A DNA stretch of 64,000 nt from RPQJ01 sp963777725 (GTDB lineage Bacteria > Pseudomonadota > Gammaproteobacteria > Steroidobacterales > Steroidobacteraceae), in NCBI GenBank assembly GCA_963777725.1, contig CAVZRR010000020.1:62001-126000 (forward strand), given 5' to 3'. Shown piece after piece: positions 8,867 through 17,210 of this stretch (its first letter is position 1; each line of letters starts with the position of its first letter). Under the pieces are notes generated by a model. It made no database searches. It was given only the letters and a program-made list of their open reading frames with translations, and was not told where the DNA came from. The position numbers and the translations under genes are program-made.

Positions 8867-8933
8867 CGGTGCCGGTGGTCGGATCCGTCGGATTTGGCGC
8901 TGCAAAATCCGACGGATCCGACCACCGGCACCG
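8867..8933. repeat. 67-bp hairpin, GGTGCCGGTG repeat family, complete copy
   Basis: Arms 8867-8895 and 8905-8933 pair over 29 consecutive base pairs; after one mismatch two further pairs close a GCT loop. The outer word is GGTGCCGGTG, the inner arm has two 9-bp units (GTCGGATCC, GTCGGATTT). It lies in the divergent gap between ahpC and the tryptophanase-like gene, ending 14 bp before the latter's ATG, where an RNA hairpin would sit over the ribosome site region. Confidence 0.93.
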
Positions 8934-8947
8934 TAGAATCCGCGGCG

Positions 8948-10315
8948 ATGAAGACCATCATCGAGCCATTCCGGATCAAGGTCGTGGAGCCGATCCGTCT
9001 GACCACCGTCGAAGAACGCCGCGCGCTGCTGGCCGAGGCGGGCTGGAACCTGTTCGCGATTCGTTCGGACGACGTGATCATCGACCTGCTCACCGACTCG
9101 GGCACCAGCGCCATGAGCGCCGAGCAGTGGAGCGCGGTCATGCGCGGCGACGAGTCGTACGCGGGCTCACCGTCCTTCTATCGCTTCGAGACGGCGGTGC
9201 GCGAGCTGATGCCCTTCCGCCATATCATCCCCACGCACCAGGGGCGGGCGGCGGAGGCGATCCTGTTTTCGATCGTTGCTGGGCCCGGCAAGGTGATCCC
9301 GTCTAACACCCACTTCGACACCACGCGCGGCAACATCGAGGCGACCGGCGCCGAGGCCGTGGATCTTGTCGTCCGCGAGGCGCACGATCCCGACGACCTG
9401 CACCCGTTCAAAGGCAACATCGACCTCGCGAGACTGGAGCGGTTGCTGCACGACTCGGGCGAGCGGATTCCGATCTTGATGCTGACGGTCACCAACAACG
9501 CCGGCGGCGGCCAGCCCGTGAGCCTCGAGAACATCCGCGCCACGGCCGAGATCGCGCGGCGTCACGGCAAACCGCTGATCATCGACGGCTGCCGGTTTGC
9601 CGAGAACGCCTGGTTCATCAAGTGCCGCGAGCCGGGGCAGGGCTCGCGCAGCGTCAAGGACATCGTCCGCGACATGTTCGCCGTCGCCGACGGCATGACC
9701 ATGAGCGCCAAGAAGGACGCCTTCGCCAACATCGGCGGTTGGCTGGCCGTGAACGACGACACGCTCGCCGCCGCCGCTCGCAACCGGCTGATCCTCACCG
9801 AGGGCTTCCCGACCTACGGCGGCCTCGCGGGCCGTGACCTCGAGGCGATCGCGGTTGGCCTGCACGAGATCGTGGACGAGCAGTACCTGCGTTATCGGGT
9901 GCGGACCAACGAGTACATCGGCGAGAAACTCACTGCGCTGGGTGTCCCCATCGTTCGCCCCGTTGGCGGGCACGCGGTGTTCGTCGATGCGCGCCGCTTC
10001 CTGCCGCACATCTCTCCGCTCCAGTATCCCGGGCAGTCGCTGGCCGTGTCGTTGTACGAACTCGGCGGCATCCGGGCCTGCGAGATCGGCACTGTGATGT
10101 TCGGCCAGAAGCCCGACGGGACCGAGGTGCCGGCCGACATGGACCTCGTTCGTCTCGCCATGCCGCGTCGCGTGTACACCCAGTCGCACGCTGACTACCT
10201 CGTCGAGGTGTTCGAGGAGGTCGTCAGGCAGCGCGAATCAATGCGCGGCTTGCGCATTGTCTCCCAGCCGCCGCAGCTGAGGCATTTCACGGCACGCTTC
10301 GAGCCGCTTCAGTGA
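8948..10315 (+). CDS. tnaA: tryptophanase / tyrosine phenol-lyase family protein
   Basis: A 455-residue PLP-dependent beta-eliminating lyase. The PLP lysine is in GMTMSAKKDAFANIGG (Lys255/Lys256), and the family motifs THQGRAAE, NTHFDTTRGN and TNNAGGGQPVS are present. Tryptophanase cleaves tryptophan to indole, pyruvate and ammonia; tyrosine phenol-lyase makes phenol from tyrosine. I cannot separate the two with certainty from sequence alone, so the symbol is provisional. The ATG at 8948 is chosen over upstream in-frame codons because those would be encoded by the hairpin repeat. No tnaC-like leader or tnaB permease is visible. The 5' hairpin at 8867-8933 may limit translation. Confidence 0.88.
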   Translation: MKTIIEPFRIKVVEPIRLTTVEERRALLAEAGWNLFAIRSDDVIIDLLTDSGTSAMSAEQWSAVMRGDESYAGSPSFYRFETAVRELMPFRHIIPTHQGRAAEAILFSIVAGPGKVIPSNTHFDTTRGNIEATGAEAVDLVVREAHDPDDLHPFKGNIDLARLERLLHDSGERIPILMLTVTNNAGGGQPVSLENIRATAEIARRHGKPLIIDGCRFAENAWFIKCREPGQGSRSVKDIVRDMFAVADGMTMSAKKDAFANIGGWLAVNDDTLAAAARNRLILTEGFPTYGGLAGRDLEAIAVGLHEIVDEQYLRYRVRTNEYIGEKLTALGVPIVRPVGGHAVFVDARRFLPHISPLQYPGQSLAVSLYELGGIRACEIGTVMFGQKPDGTEVPADMDLVRLAMPRRVYTQSHADYLVEVFEEVVRQRESMRGLRIVSQPPQLRHFTARFEPLQ

Positions 10316-10410
10316 TCGTTCGCGCCACCATGGATCACGCGGCGTCGCAGATCGATATCGCCGGTTGATCGCAGTACGATCCCGATCACTTCGGTGACGG
10401 CGACCAGAGG

Positions 10411-10767
10411 ATGCATTACCGACTGCTGGCTGATCTCGTTCTCGTCGTCCATGCGGCGTTCGTCGCCTTCGTCATGCTGGGCGGGCTCGCGGTCCTACGC
10501 TGGCCACGGCTGGCCTGGTTGCACCTGCCCGTGGTGTTGTGGGGTGCCGGGATCGAGTTCTTCGGCGGCATCTGCCCGCTGACACCGCTCGAGAACCGCT
10601 GGCGACGGCTGGCCGGGGACCAGGGATACGCCGGCGGCTTCGTCGACCACTACATCGTGGCGCTGCTGTACCCGGACGGACTGACGCGGTCGGTCCAGGT
10701 AGCGCTCGGGCTGCTCGTGCTCGTGGTGAACGTCGCGATCTATGCGTATGCGTGGCGACGGCGGTAG
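10411..10767 (+). CDS. DUF2784 family membrane protein
   Basis: A 118-residue protein beginning MHYRLLADLVLVVHAAFVAFV with three hydrophobic segments (about residues 5-28, 36-55 and 92-113). The motifs FGGICPLTPLEN and FVDHYIVALLYP are characteristic of DUF2784. Function is unknown; the family is an inner-membrane protein found across proteobacteria. It stands alone, convergent with the HNH gene whose stop lies 5 bp away. Confidence 0.85.
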   Translation: MHYRLLADLVLVVHAAFVAFVMLGGLAVLRWPRLAWLHLPVVLWGAGIEFFGGICPLTPLENRWRRLAGDQGYAGGFVDHYIVALLYPDGLTRSVQVALGLLVLVVNVAIYAYAWRRR

Positions 10768-10771
10768 CCGG

Positions 10772-11143
10772 CTATTTCTTCAACAGCGACGCAAGGTCCG
10801 CGAACGGCGTGTGTGTCGACGACGGGGTCGCGTCGCGCCGGCCGGATCCAGCGCCGGGTTGCTCGAGGTAGCGCTGGTGCTCGTTGTCGTGGCAGTAGAG
10901 ACAGAGCAACTCCCAGTTGCTGCCGTCCGGCGGGTTGTTGTCGTGGTTGTGGTCCTTGTGGTGGACCGTCAGCTCCGAGACGTTGCTGCGGTCGAACTCC
11001 CGCGCGCAGCGCCCGCAGATCCACGGGTAGAGCTTGAGCGCCCGTTCGCGGTAGCCGAGGTCACGCTCGTCGCGGGCTCGCCGTGCGTCCGCGACGACGC
11101 GGTCGAGCCGCGCGAGATCGGGACCATCGCGCTTCGTGGCCAT
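10772..11143 (-). CDS. YajD-like HNH nuclease domain protein
   Basis: A 123-residue protein with an HNH fold of zinc-bound type: CGRCAREFD, then TVHHKDHNHDNNP and LCLYCHDNEH. It closely resembles YajD. HNH domains bind and cut nucleic acids, but the biological role of YajD is not established. The N-terminus (MATKRDGPDLARLDRVVADAR) is a charged helix. The gene starts 4 bp after the stop of the DUF1838-like fragment, so the two may be transcribed together. Confidence 0.85.
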   Translation of the reverse strand: MATKRDGPDLARLDRVVADARRARDERDLGYRERALKLYPWICGRCAREFDRSNVSELTVHHKDHNHDNNPPDGSNWELLCLYCHDNEHQRYLEQPGAGSGRRDATPSSTHTPFADLASLLKK

Positions 11144-11147
11144 GTGC

Positions 11148-11552
11148 CTACTTGCAGTCGGTCGGCAGCTTGCCGGCCTTCTTGAGCTTCGTGTAGTAGG
11201 TCCAGCTCGTCTCGTTCGGCTGGTAGAAGCCGTCGGGCGGAGTGGCGAACGCCGGGAAATGCTTCAGCGTGTACGCGCGCACTTGAGCCGGCAGTGCGTC
11301 GAACGACGGCTGCTTGCGACCCTGGCCGCTGTAGATCAGGTAGCCCGGCGCCTGGCCCATCTTCATCCAGGGCAGCCACGGGCCAGTGCGAAACCACGAG
11401 TAATGGGTCGGCGTCGAATTCAGCGTGTCGGAGGCGATGTCGGCCGTGTCCGCAAAGAATATGAAGTGTTCCGACGCCAGGTAGGTCGGACCCGTCGATT
11501 CCTCCGGATGCTCGCCGGGCTGCAATGCATTGTGCTCCTGAAGAACGCACAC
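11148..11552 (-). CDS. DUF1838-like protein, probably an N-terminally truncated remnant
   Basis: About 134 residues resembling the C-terminal part of DUF1838 proteins, with TYLASEHFIFFADTADI, WFRTGPWLPWMKMGQAPGYL and a GQGRKQ turn. Full DUF1838 proteins are near 300 residues. In-frame translation upstream of the GTG at 11552 meets a TAA within two codons, no ribosome site is evident, and the next gene begins about 100 bp away on the other strand. I therefore read it as the 3' remnant of a longer gene; an intact shorter variant cannot be excluded. Function unknown. Confidence 0.55.
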   Translation of the reverse strand: MCVLQEHNALQPGEHPEESTGPTYLASEHFIFFADTADIASDTLNSTPTHYSWFRTGPWLPWMKMGQAPGYLIYSGQGRKQPSFDALPAQVRAYTLKHFPAFATPPDGFYQPNETSWTYYTKLKKAGKLPTDCK

Positions 11553-11657
11553 AACTTACTTGTCCGGACAAAACCCCGCAAGGTGGCGGATTTGCCAACC
11601 CGCGAGCCGCTCGCGCAGACTGACCGGAGCGCGCCTTTCCGGCGCAAGGAGAGCCGA

Positions 11658-12140
11658 ATGCCGATGCGACGTCGAGTGCTTCTGGTCGTGGCGCTGCTGG
11701 TGCTGGGCGGATGTGCCGGCCTGCCGCAGAAGGAGCCACTTCAAGTCACGGTAGCCGGAATCGAACCTCTGCAGGGCGAGGGGCTCGAACTGCGCATGCT
11801 GGTGCGGCTGCGGGTGCAGAATCCCAACGACGCGCCTTTCGAGTTCGACGGCGTGTCGGTGACGCTGGACGTGCAGGGCAAGACGTTCGCGACCGGTGTC
11901 GCCGGCGAGAGCGGCGTGGTGCCTCGCTTCGGCGAGACGGTGGTCTCCGTACCCGTCACGGTTTCGGTGCTGCGCATGGTGCGGCAGGTGATGGGCGTGC
12001 TCGATGGCAAACCCGTCGACACGATCCGCTACGAGATGAGCGGCAAGCTGAGCGGCACCGGGTTCAGCGTGGCGCGGTTCCAGGCCAAGGGCGAGTTCGA
12101 GCTGCCGAAGTCGGCGCCGGCGACCGCGCCGACGCAGTAG
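11658..12140 (+). CDS. LEA type 2 (WHy-domain) family lipoprotein
   Basis: A 160-residue protein with a lipoprotein signal: MPMRRRVLLVVALLVLGGCAGL, lipobox cysteine at residue 19. The body (GEGLELRMLVRLRVQNPNDAPF, then a beta-rich repeat) matches the LEA_2/WHy fold seen in small bacterial periplasmic lipoproteins. AAGGAGAG precedes the ATG at good spacing. These domains are linked to desiccation and general stress in plants; the bacterial role is unproven. The stop is followed with no gap by the YaiI-like gene, indicating co-transcription. Confidence 0.82.
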   Translation: MPMRRRVLLVVALLVLGGCAGLPQKEPLQVTVAGIEPLQGEGLELRMLVRLRVQNPNDAPFEFDGVSVTLDVQGKTFATGVAGESGVVPRFGETVVSVPVTVSVLRMVRQVMGVLDGKPVDTIRYEMSGKLSGTGFSVARFQAKGEFELPKSAPATAPTQ

Positions 12141-12590
12141 ATGCCGATCTGGGTCGACGCGGACGCGTGTCCGCGCCCGGTCAAGGAGATCCTGTTCAGC
12201 GCGGCGGAGCGCACCGGCGTCCTGCTGACGCTGGTCGCGAACCACGCGATGGCATTGCCGAAGCGGCCGAACGTCCGCATGTTGCAGGTCGCGGGCGGCT
12301 TCGACGTCGCCGACGACGAGATCACGAAGCGCGTCTCGCCCGGGGACCTCGTGATCACCGCCGACATCCCGCTCGCGGCCGACGTCATCGCTCGTGGAGC
12401 GCACGCGCTCAATCCGCGCGGGGAGATGTATTCAGCCGACACGATTCGCGGGCTGCTCACGATGCGTGATTTCATGGACACGATGCGCTCGAGCGGCGCG
12501 CTGACTGGCGGACCGCCCGCGTACGGTGCGTCCGACCGCCAGGCCTTCGCCAGCCAGCTCGATCGCTGGCTGGCAAGACACTCCGGGTGA
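12141..12590 (+). CDS. YaiI/YqxD family (DUF188) protein
   Basis: A 149-residue protein with the DUF188 signatures MPIWVDADACPRPVKEIL, VANHAMALP and DLVITADIPLAADVI, and ALNPRGEMYSADTI. Size is standard. The acidic N-terminal motif recalls PIN-like nuclease folds, but no activity is established for the family. The ATG is directly adjacent to the TAG of the lipoprotein gene. Confidence 0.92.
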   Translation: MPIWVDADACPRPVKEILFSAAERTGVLLTLVANHAMALPKRPNVRMLQVAGGFDVADDEITKRVSPGDLVITADIPLAADVIARGAHALNPRGEMYSADTIRGLLTMRDFMDTMRSSGALTGGPPAYGASDRQAFASQLDRWLARHSG

Positions 12591-12678
12591 TTGCAGATCG
12601 CCCTGCGGCGTGGAAGACTGAGACCGGGGTCAGCCCCTGCGTTTCGGGTTCGGTCCAACGTCCTTCAGGAGGTCTGCC

Positions 12679-12927
12679 ATGGGACTGATCATTTCCCTGG
12701 TCATCGGCGGCATCGTCGGCTGGCTGGCGAGCATCGTCATGAAGACCAATGCTCAGATGGGTCTGATTGCGAACGTGCTCGTCGGCGTCGTCGGCTCGTC
12801 GATCGGCTTCTGGGCGGCCGGCCTGCTCGGCATCGCACCGGGTGGCATCCTTCGCTTCATCGTCGCGGTGATCGGCGCGGCCCTGCTGATCTTCATCCTG
12901 CAGAAGCTCGGCATCTTCAAGAAGTAA
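12679..12927 (+). CDS. GlsB/YeaQ/YmgE family stress-response membrane protein
   Basis: An 82-residue, very hydrophobic protein with three predicted membrane segments and the family pattern GLIISLVIGGIVGWLAS, NVLVGVVGSSIGFWAAG. These transglycosylase-associated-like membrane proteins are often induced by acid or envelope stress, with unknown biochemistry. A strong site (AGGAGG) precedes the ATG at 12679. It is monocistronic and convergent with the DUF3597 gene, with a hairpin at 12999-13030 in the gap. Confidence 0.88.
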   Translation: MGLIISLVIGGIVGWLASIVMKTNAQMGLIANVLVGVVGSSIGFWAAGLLGIAPGGILRFIVAVIGAALLIFILQKLGIFKK

Positions 12928-12998
12928 TCTCGAAGGCGCAGGCCCCCGGGCGCTGCGCTGGCGCCTCCGCAGTACCGTCAGCCTGCGTGGAGCCGAAC

Positions 12999-13030
12999 CC
13001 GCCGGCAGCCGCATGAAGCGGTGCCGGCGG
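12999..13030. repeat. intergenic hairpin between convergent genes
   Basis: Nine base pairs (CCGCCGGCA / TGCCGGCGG) plus, after one bulged G, four more pairs around an ATGAA loop. It lies between the convergent GlsB-like and DUF3597 genes, so it may stop transcription from both sides, although no T tract is present. The right arm contains GGTGCCGG, the start of the dispersed repeat word, so it may be a decayed relative. Confidence 0.55.
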
Positions 13031-13045
13031 ACGGCTTGAGATCGC

Positions 13046-13458
13046 TCAGTCGAGCAATTCCTTCGGGATGTTGCCGCCGTTCTCGGCGAGCTTCTTGAGC
13101 ACGGTCTTGTGCAACCACATGTTCATCTTGGCCGAATCGCCCATCGCGTCGGCCGGGCAGCCGAGCTCGACGGCGAGTTCCTTGCGGGCGGCGAAGCTGC
13201 TGTCGAGGTCGAGCAGCTTCAGCAAGTCCACGATCGACACTTTCCAGTTGAGCTTCTGCGGATTGGCAGCGGCCAGCGCTTCGAGCTTGGCCACGACGTC
13301 GACGACTGAAATCGCGACGGGCTTGGGCGGCGGCGGCGGCGGCGCGCGGCGGGCTTCGGTGCGATGGTCGGTGCAGGGGCAGGTTTCGGTGCAGGCGCCG
13401 GCTCAGCCTTGGCGCTCTTCATGCCGAGTTTCTCGAGGATCTTGCCGAAAAAGCTCAT
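13046..13458 (-). pseudogene. DUF3597 family protein, frameshifted in the proline linker
   Basis: The N-terminus MSFFGKILEKLGMKSAKAEP and the C-terminal domain (VVAKLEALAAANPQKLNWK...ENGGNIPKELLD) together match DUF3597, a small family with a conserved C-terminal domain and an Ala/Pro linker. They lie in different frames. The shift falls in the low-complexity linker near the GCGCGC at 13342-13347: removing one CG pair (or adding one base) restores KPAAPPPPPPKPVAISVVDVV. The ribosome site GAAGGAG before the ATG at 13458 is good. Function unknown. The DUF3597 domain resembles LysM-associated proteins, but that is only an impression. Confidence 0.8.
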
Positions 13459-13556
13459 GGCGTCTCCTTCCACTGTGGACGATCGATTGGACCGATCTGG
13501 AACAGTTCCATTTTAGGCCCGCTGCGTCCGGACCGCGACCGTGGCTTGCCGTGAGG

Positions 13557-14015
13557 TCACGCACTGGTGTCGCCGCGTCGCAACGGGTCGGGCAACGCCT
13601 GGCCATCGGGCGTGAACTGCAATGAGATCGAGTTGATGCAGTAGCGCTGTCCGGTCGGCGGCGGTCCGTCCGGGAACACGTGACCCTGGTGGCTGCCGCA
13701 GCGAGCACAGCGAATTTCGGTGCGGACCATCCCATAGCTCGAATCGCGGATTTCCGTCAGGTGGTCGGGATGGCAGGGCGCCGTGAAGCTCGGCCAGCCC
13801 GTGCCGCTGTTGAACTTCTCCGTCGCCTCGAACAGCGGCAGGCCGCAGAGCCTGCAGCCGTAGATTCCGGGCCGTTTCTGATCCACGAACGTGCCGCAAA
13901 AGGGCCGCTCGGTGCCGTGTTCGAGCAGCACGTGACGCTCTTCTGCGCTGAGATCCTGCTCGAGGCGCTGGCGTTCGTCGGCAGTCGGTGGCGTCAGGTC
14001 GAACGCGTGCCTCAT
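13557..14015 (-). CDS. msrB: peptide-methionine (R)-S-oxide reductase
   Basis: A 152-residue MsrB. The zinc-binding pairs CRLCG and CARCG are present, as is the substrate motif KFNSGTGWPSF, and the catalytic cysteine is in GQRYCINSISLQF. It reduces the R epimer of methionine sulfoxide in oxidised proteins. The ATG at 14015 overlaps the TGA of msrA (ATGA), so translation is coupled and both stereoisomers are repaired from one message. Confidence 0.95.
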   Translation of the reverse strand: MRHAFDLTPPTADERQRLEQDLSAEERHVLLEHGTERPFCGTFVDQKRPGIYGCRLCGLPLFEATEKFNSGTGWPSFTAPCHPDHLTEIRDSSYGMVRTEIRCARCGSHQGHVFPDGPPPTGQRYCINSISLQFTPDGQALPDPLRRGDTSA

Positions 14016-14617
14016 GAGCGCTCCTTCAGCATCTCGCCGTGCGTGGCGCGCAGCTTCGCCACCTTGGGAGCAGCAACGGCGCGGATGTAGGGCTGGCCGG
14101 GGTTTCGCGCGGCGTAATCGTGATGATACTGCTCGGCCTCGAAGAAATGCTCGAGCGGCTCGAGTGTCGTCGCGACCGGCGCATCGAAGACCTGCGCTGC
14201 GTCGATCTGGCGGATGTAATGCTCGGCCAGCCGACGCTGCGCCTCGTTGGAGTAGAAGATCGCGGAGCGGTATTGCGTGCCGACGTCCGCACCCTGGCGG
14301 TTCAGCTGCGTCGGATCGTGTGCAATCGAGAAGAAGATCTTCAGGATCTGCCCGAGAGCAACCCGCGACGGGTCGAAGCGGATCTCGATCGCCTCGGCGT
14401 GGCCCGTATCGCCGCTGCAGACGTCCTGGTAATTGGCCGTCTGCTCGGCGCCGCCCGCATAGCCGGGACGCACCGAAAGCACGCCGTCCAGCTGGCGGTA
14501 CACGGCTTCCGTGCACCAGAAGCAGCCGCCCGCGAGCACGATCGTACCGCCGGCGTCCGCGGTCTCGGCTGCTGCAGCGAGTTCGGGGAAGGACCAGGGA
14601 TCGATCTTGAGCGGCAT
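14012..14617 (-). CDS. msrA: peptide-methionine (S)-S-oxide reductase
   Basis: A 201-residue MsrA with the catalytic motif GGCFWCTEAVY (Cys32), followed by GYAGG, GHAEAIEIRFDP and the C-terminal YHHDYAARNPGQPYI. It reduces the S epimer of methionine sulfoxide. It is first in the msrA-msrB pair; the nearby ahpCF and cytochrome c peroxidase genes make this an area rich in oxidative-stress functions, though they are not one operon. Confidence 0.95.
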   Translation of the reverse strand: MPLKIDPWSFPELAAAAETADAGGTIVLAGGCFWCTEAVYRQLDGVLSVRPGYAGGAEQTANYQDVCSGDTGHAEAIEIRFDPSRVALGQILKIFFSIAHDPTQLNRQGADVGTQYRSAIFYSNEAQRRLAEHYIRQIDAAQVFDAPVATTLEPLEHFFEAEQYHHDYAARNPGQPYIRAVAAPKVAKLRATHGEMLKERS

Positions 14618-14729
14618 ATGAATCTCCTCGCGATGACTGTTCGTCCCAGCCCCGCGGTGGATTCAGGTGCCGGGTCGCCTACCTATCGTAGACGACCGGT
14701 CACAAGGCCTCGATGTTGCAGCGTGGCGA

Positions 14730-15761
14730 TCAGTCGAGCAGGTCACCCGGTGTCGGCGGCAGTCGCGGCATGGTCTGCTGCGGGAACTTCCCGGTCAGCG
14801 ACTCGAGGAAGGCCACGACGTCGGCCACCTGTGCATCGTCGAGCGTCCTGTTCAGCTGGGTCGACGCCATTACGCGCACGGCCTCCGGCAGCGTCTTCAC
14901 GGTGCCGGTATGCATGTAGGGTGCCGTGTAGGTCAGGTTGAGCAGCGTCGGCACTCGCCACATCCCGCGGTCCGCTTCATCCTTCGTCGTGCTGAACCGG
15001 CCCGGGTCCTCGGCGAGCTTGTATTTCGCGACGTACGGACTCTCCGGGTAGGTCGGGAATTTCATGAAGAATCCGGTCCCTGCCGGCAGCGGCGGGCCGT
15101 TGAAAGCTGGCCCCTGGTGACAGCTGGTGCAGCCCACTTCGGCGAAGGTTTCCATGCCGCGCACCTGCTGCGGCGTCAGTGCCGTCTTGTCACCCTTTGC
15201 GTAGCGATCGTAGGCGCTGCCCGGTGTGATCAAGGTGCGCTCGTAGACGGCGATCGCCCTCGCGGCGTTGTCCATGGTCACGACCTCACCGGGCCCGAAC
15301 GCCTGCTCGAAGTACGGCCGGTAACCCGGAATGTGCCGGATCCGATCGATGACGGCATCGAGGTCGCGCATGCCCATCTCGACCGGGTTCACCGGCGGGC
15401 CCTTCGACTGCTCCTCGAGGGACGGCGCGCGTCCGTCCCAGAACTGCACCGAATGAAACGCTGCGTTCCACACCGTTGGCGCGTTGCGTCCGCCCTTCAA
15501 TCCGTGCACGCCCGCCGAGGTCGTCATGTGGTCGTCGCCACCCTCCATGATGTTGTGGCAGGAGAAGCACGACACCGTGCCGGTCGAGGAGAGGCGCGGA
15601 TCGAAGTAGAGCATCTTGCCGAGCTCGACCTTTGCGGCGGTGGTCGGATTGTCGGCCGGCTCGGGGGCCTTGTCGGGCAGCGGCTGCCAGGGTGACTGGG
15701 CTTGTGCGGCGGCAGCAGCCAGCGTCATCAACAGGGCGGCCAGCAAGCTTCGATTGCGCAT
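14730..15761 (-). CDS. di-haem cytochrome c peroxidase family protein
   Basis: A 343-residue periplasmic protein with a signal peptide (cleavage near residue 22, AAAAAQAQ). Two c-type haem sites are visible: CFSCH at 65-69 and CTSCH at 211-215, in the CcpA/MauG-like arrangement. MGMRDLDAVIDRI and YMHTGTVKTLPEAV are family motifs. It likely reduces hydrogen peroxide using electrons from a small cytochrome. The promoter region carries a CTTAA-N6-CTTAA box at 15811-15826, matching one before the cytochrome b/two-component operon, so the adjacent response regulator may control it. Confidence 0.9.
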   Translation of the reverse strand: MRNRSLLAALLMTLAAAAAQAQSPWQPLPDKAPEPADNPTTAAKVELGKMLYFDPRLSSTGTVSCFSCHNIMEGGDDHMTTSAGVHGLKGGRNAPTVWNAAFHSVQFWDGRAPSLEEQSKGPPVNPVEMGMRDLDAVIDRIRHIPGYRPYFEQAFGPGEVVTMDNAARAIAVYERTLITPGSAYDRYAKGDKTALTPQQVRGMETFAEVGCTSCHQGPAFNGPPLPAGTGFFMKFPTYPESPYVAKYKLAEDPGRFSTTKDEADRGMWRVPTLLNLTYTAPYMHTGTVKTLPEAVRVMASTQLNRTLDDAQVADVVAFLESLTGKFPQQTMPRLPPTPGDLLD

Positions 15762-15810
15762 CGTATCTCTCCGTTCAACTCGCGGATGGACGGAGTATCG
15801 GCCGCACTGC

Positions 15811-15826
15811 CTTAAACGATGCTTAA
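15811..15826. promoter_or_regulatory. PmrA/QseB-type direct repeat upstream of the cytochrome c peroxidase gene
   Basis: CTTAA-ACGATG-CTTAA, two perfect 5-bp repeats with 11-bp period, 50 bp before the peroxidase ATG. The form is that of PmrA-type boxes recognised by OmpR-family regulators. A second copy with one mismatch is at 18715-18730 before the operon encoding such a regulator. Confidence 0.6.
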
Positions 15827-15865
15827 CGCGGCGGCTGCGGGTGCAGCGGGAACTACGGATGGCGC

Positions 15866-17210
15866 TCAGGCCACCGGGGATTGCGGAAAATGCAGTTCGA
15901 CGACGAGGCCGCGATCGCCCGGGCCGCGGCGATAAAGGACTGTGCCACCGAAATGCTCCGCGATGCGCTGCACGATCGACAGGCCGAGGCCGCTGCCCGG
16001 TCCCGTGGCGCCAGCAGCCCGAAAAAAGCGACGCCCCAGCGACTCGAGGTCGCTGCGGACCACGCCGGGTCCGCGGTCGATGACCTCCAGCACGACCCCG
16101 TGGTCGTCGCGGCGGCAATGTACCTCGACCGGACCGGGCGGGCCCCCGTGCCGCACGGCATTGTCGATCAAGTTCCGCAGCAGCACTTCGAGCAACGTCG
16201 CGTCTGCTGCGACTGTGACCGCCTCCTCGGTGGCGAGCTCGAGCGACACACCTTGCTCGAGCGCGCCAGGCGCGAGATCCGCGATCACGCGTGCCGCGAT
16301 CCGGTCGAGACGTGCCGTCGGCAGCGCGCTCGGCGTGGCGTGCTCGTCGATGCGGGCCAGCAGCAGCATCTGGTCCACCAGTCGCGCCGCGCGGTCACAA
16401 CCTTCGATCACGTGGGCGAGCGCCGCGCTGCGCACGACGGGATCCGGCACGTCGCGAGCGACCTCCGCCTGTGCGCGGATCGCCGCGATCGGTGTCCGCA
16501 GTTCATGGGCCGCGTGCGAGGTGAATCGCCGCTCGGACTGCATCGATTCCGCGATGCGCGCGAACAATGCGTTCAATCGCTCCACCAGCGGGCGGATTTC
16601 CGCTGGGGCACCGGAGTCCGGCAGCGGCTGCAGGTCGCCCGGGCCGCGCCGGCTCACCTCGAGGCCGAGCAGTGCGAGCGGCCGCACCGCGGCGCCGACG
16701 ACCAGCCACACGAGCACACCGAGCAGCGGCACGCCGAGCAGGATCGCAGGCAACCCGCTCAGCGTGTAGTGCGCGAGCAGGCGGTCCCGCAGCGCGTGAT
16801 CCTCGGCGACCTGCACGAGCCAGCGTTGCTCGACGTCCCAGCCGCTGTAGACGCGCCAGTGGCGACCCTCCACCTCGGCGTCGCTGAAGCCGCTCTCGAC
16901 CGGAGAGAGGCGCACGCCGGGCGCGCCGGCACTGCGCAGCGCGAGTGATCCGCCATCGCGCCAGACCTGTACGACGACGTTCCTGGCCATACGGACCTGG
17001 ATCCCCGGCCTCTCCGAGGCGGATCTCCTCGAGCTCATCTCCTTCCTGCGCGAGCAGCAGCCGGGCCGAACGAGCGAGGTGCGCGTCGAGCAACTCGTCG
17101 AGCTCGTGGTGCGCGTGCTGGTAGGTGAGCAGCATCGTCACCGCCCAGGCCGCCACGACGCTCGCGAGCAGGAGAGTGAGCAGGCGACGACGCAGCGAGT
17201 AGCTACTCAC
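15866..17210 (-). pseudogene. QseC/PmrB-like sensor histidine kinase, frameshifted
   Basis: The kinase core is intact: phospho-acceptor motif SHAAHELRTPIAAIRAQ, N-box LRNLIDNAVRHG, and G-boxes in VIDRGPGV and GSGLGLSIVQRIAEHFGG. The N-terminus MSSYSLRRRLLTLLLASVV with its first membrane helix lies in another frame. Removing one base from the CC at 16987-16988 joins DPGPYARNVVVQVWRDGG, which matches the periplasmic sensor region of QseC-like kinases, and yields about 447 residues. The GTG start overlaps the response-regulator stop. The fault may be a sequence error; if real, the kinase lacks a link to its first membrane helix. Confidence 0.82.

Noticed and set aside
13330..13347. A CGG/GGC microsatellite as a CRISPR or regulatory repeat
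   Set aside because: It encodes the proline linker of the DUF3597 protein; it matters only as a likely slippage site.
15811..15826. The CTTAA box as part of a terminator for the kinase gene
   Set aside because: It is a direct, not inverted, repeat and cannot form a stem.
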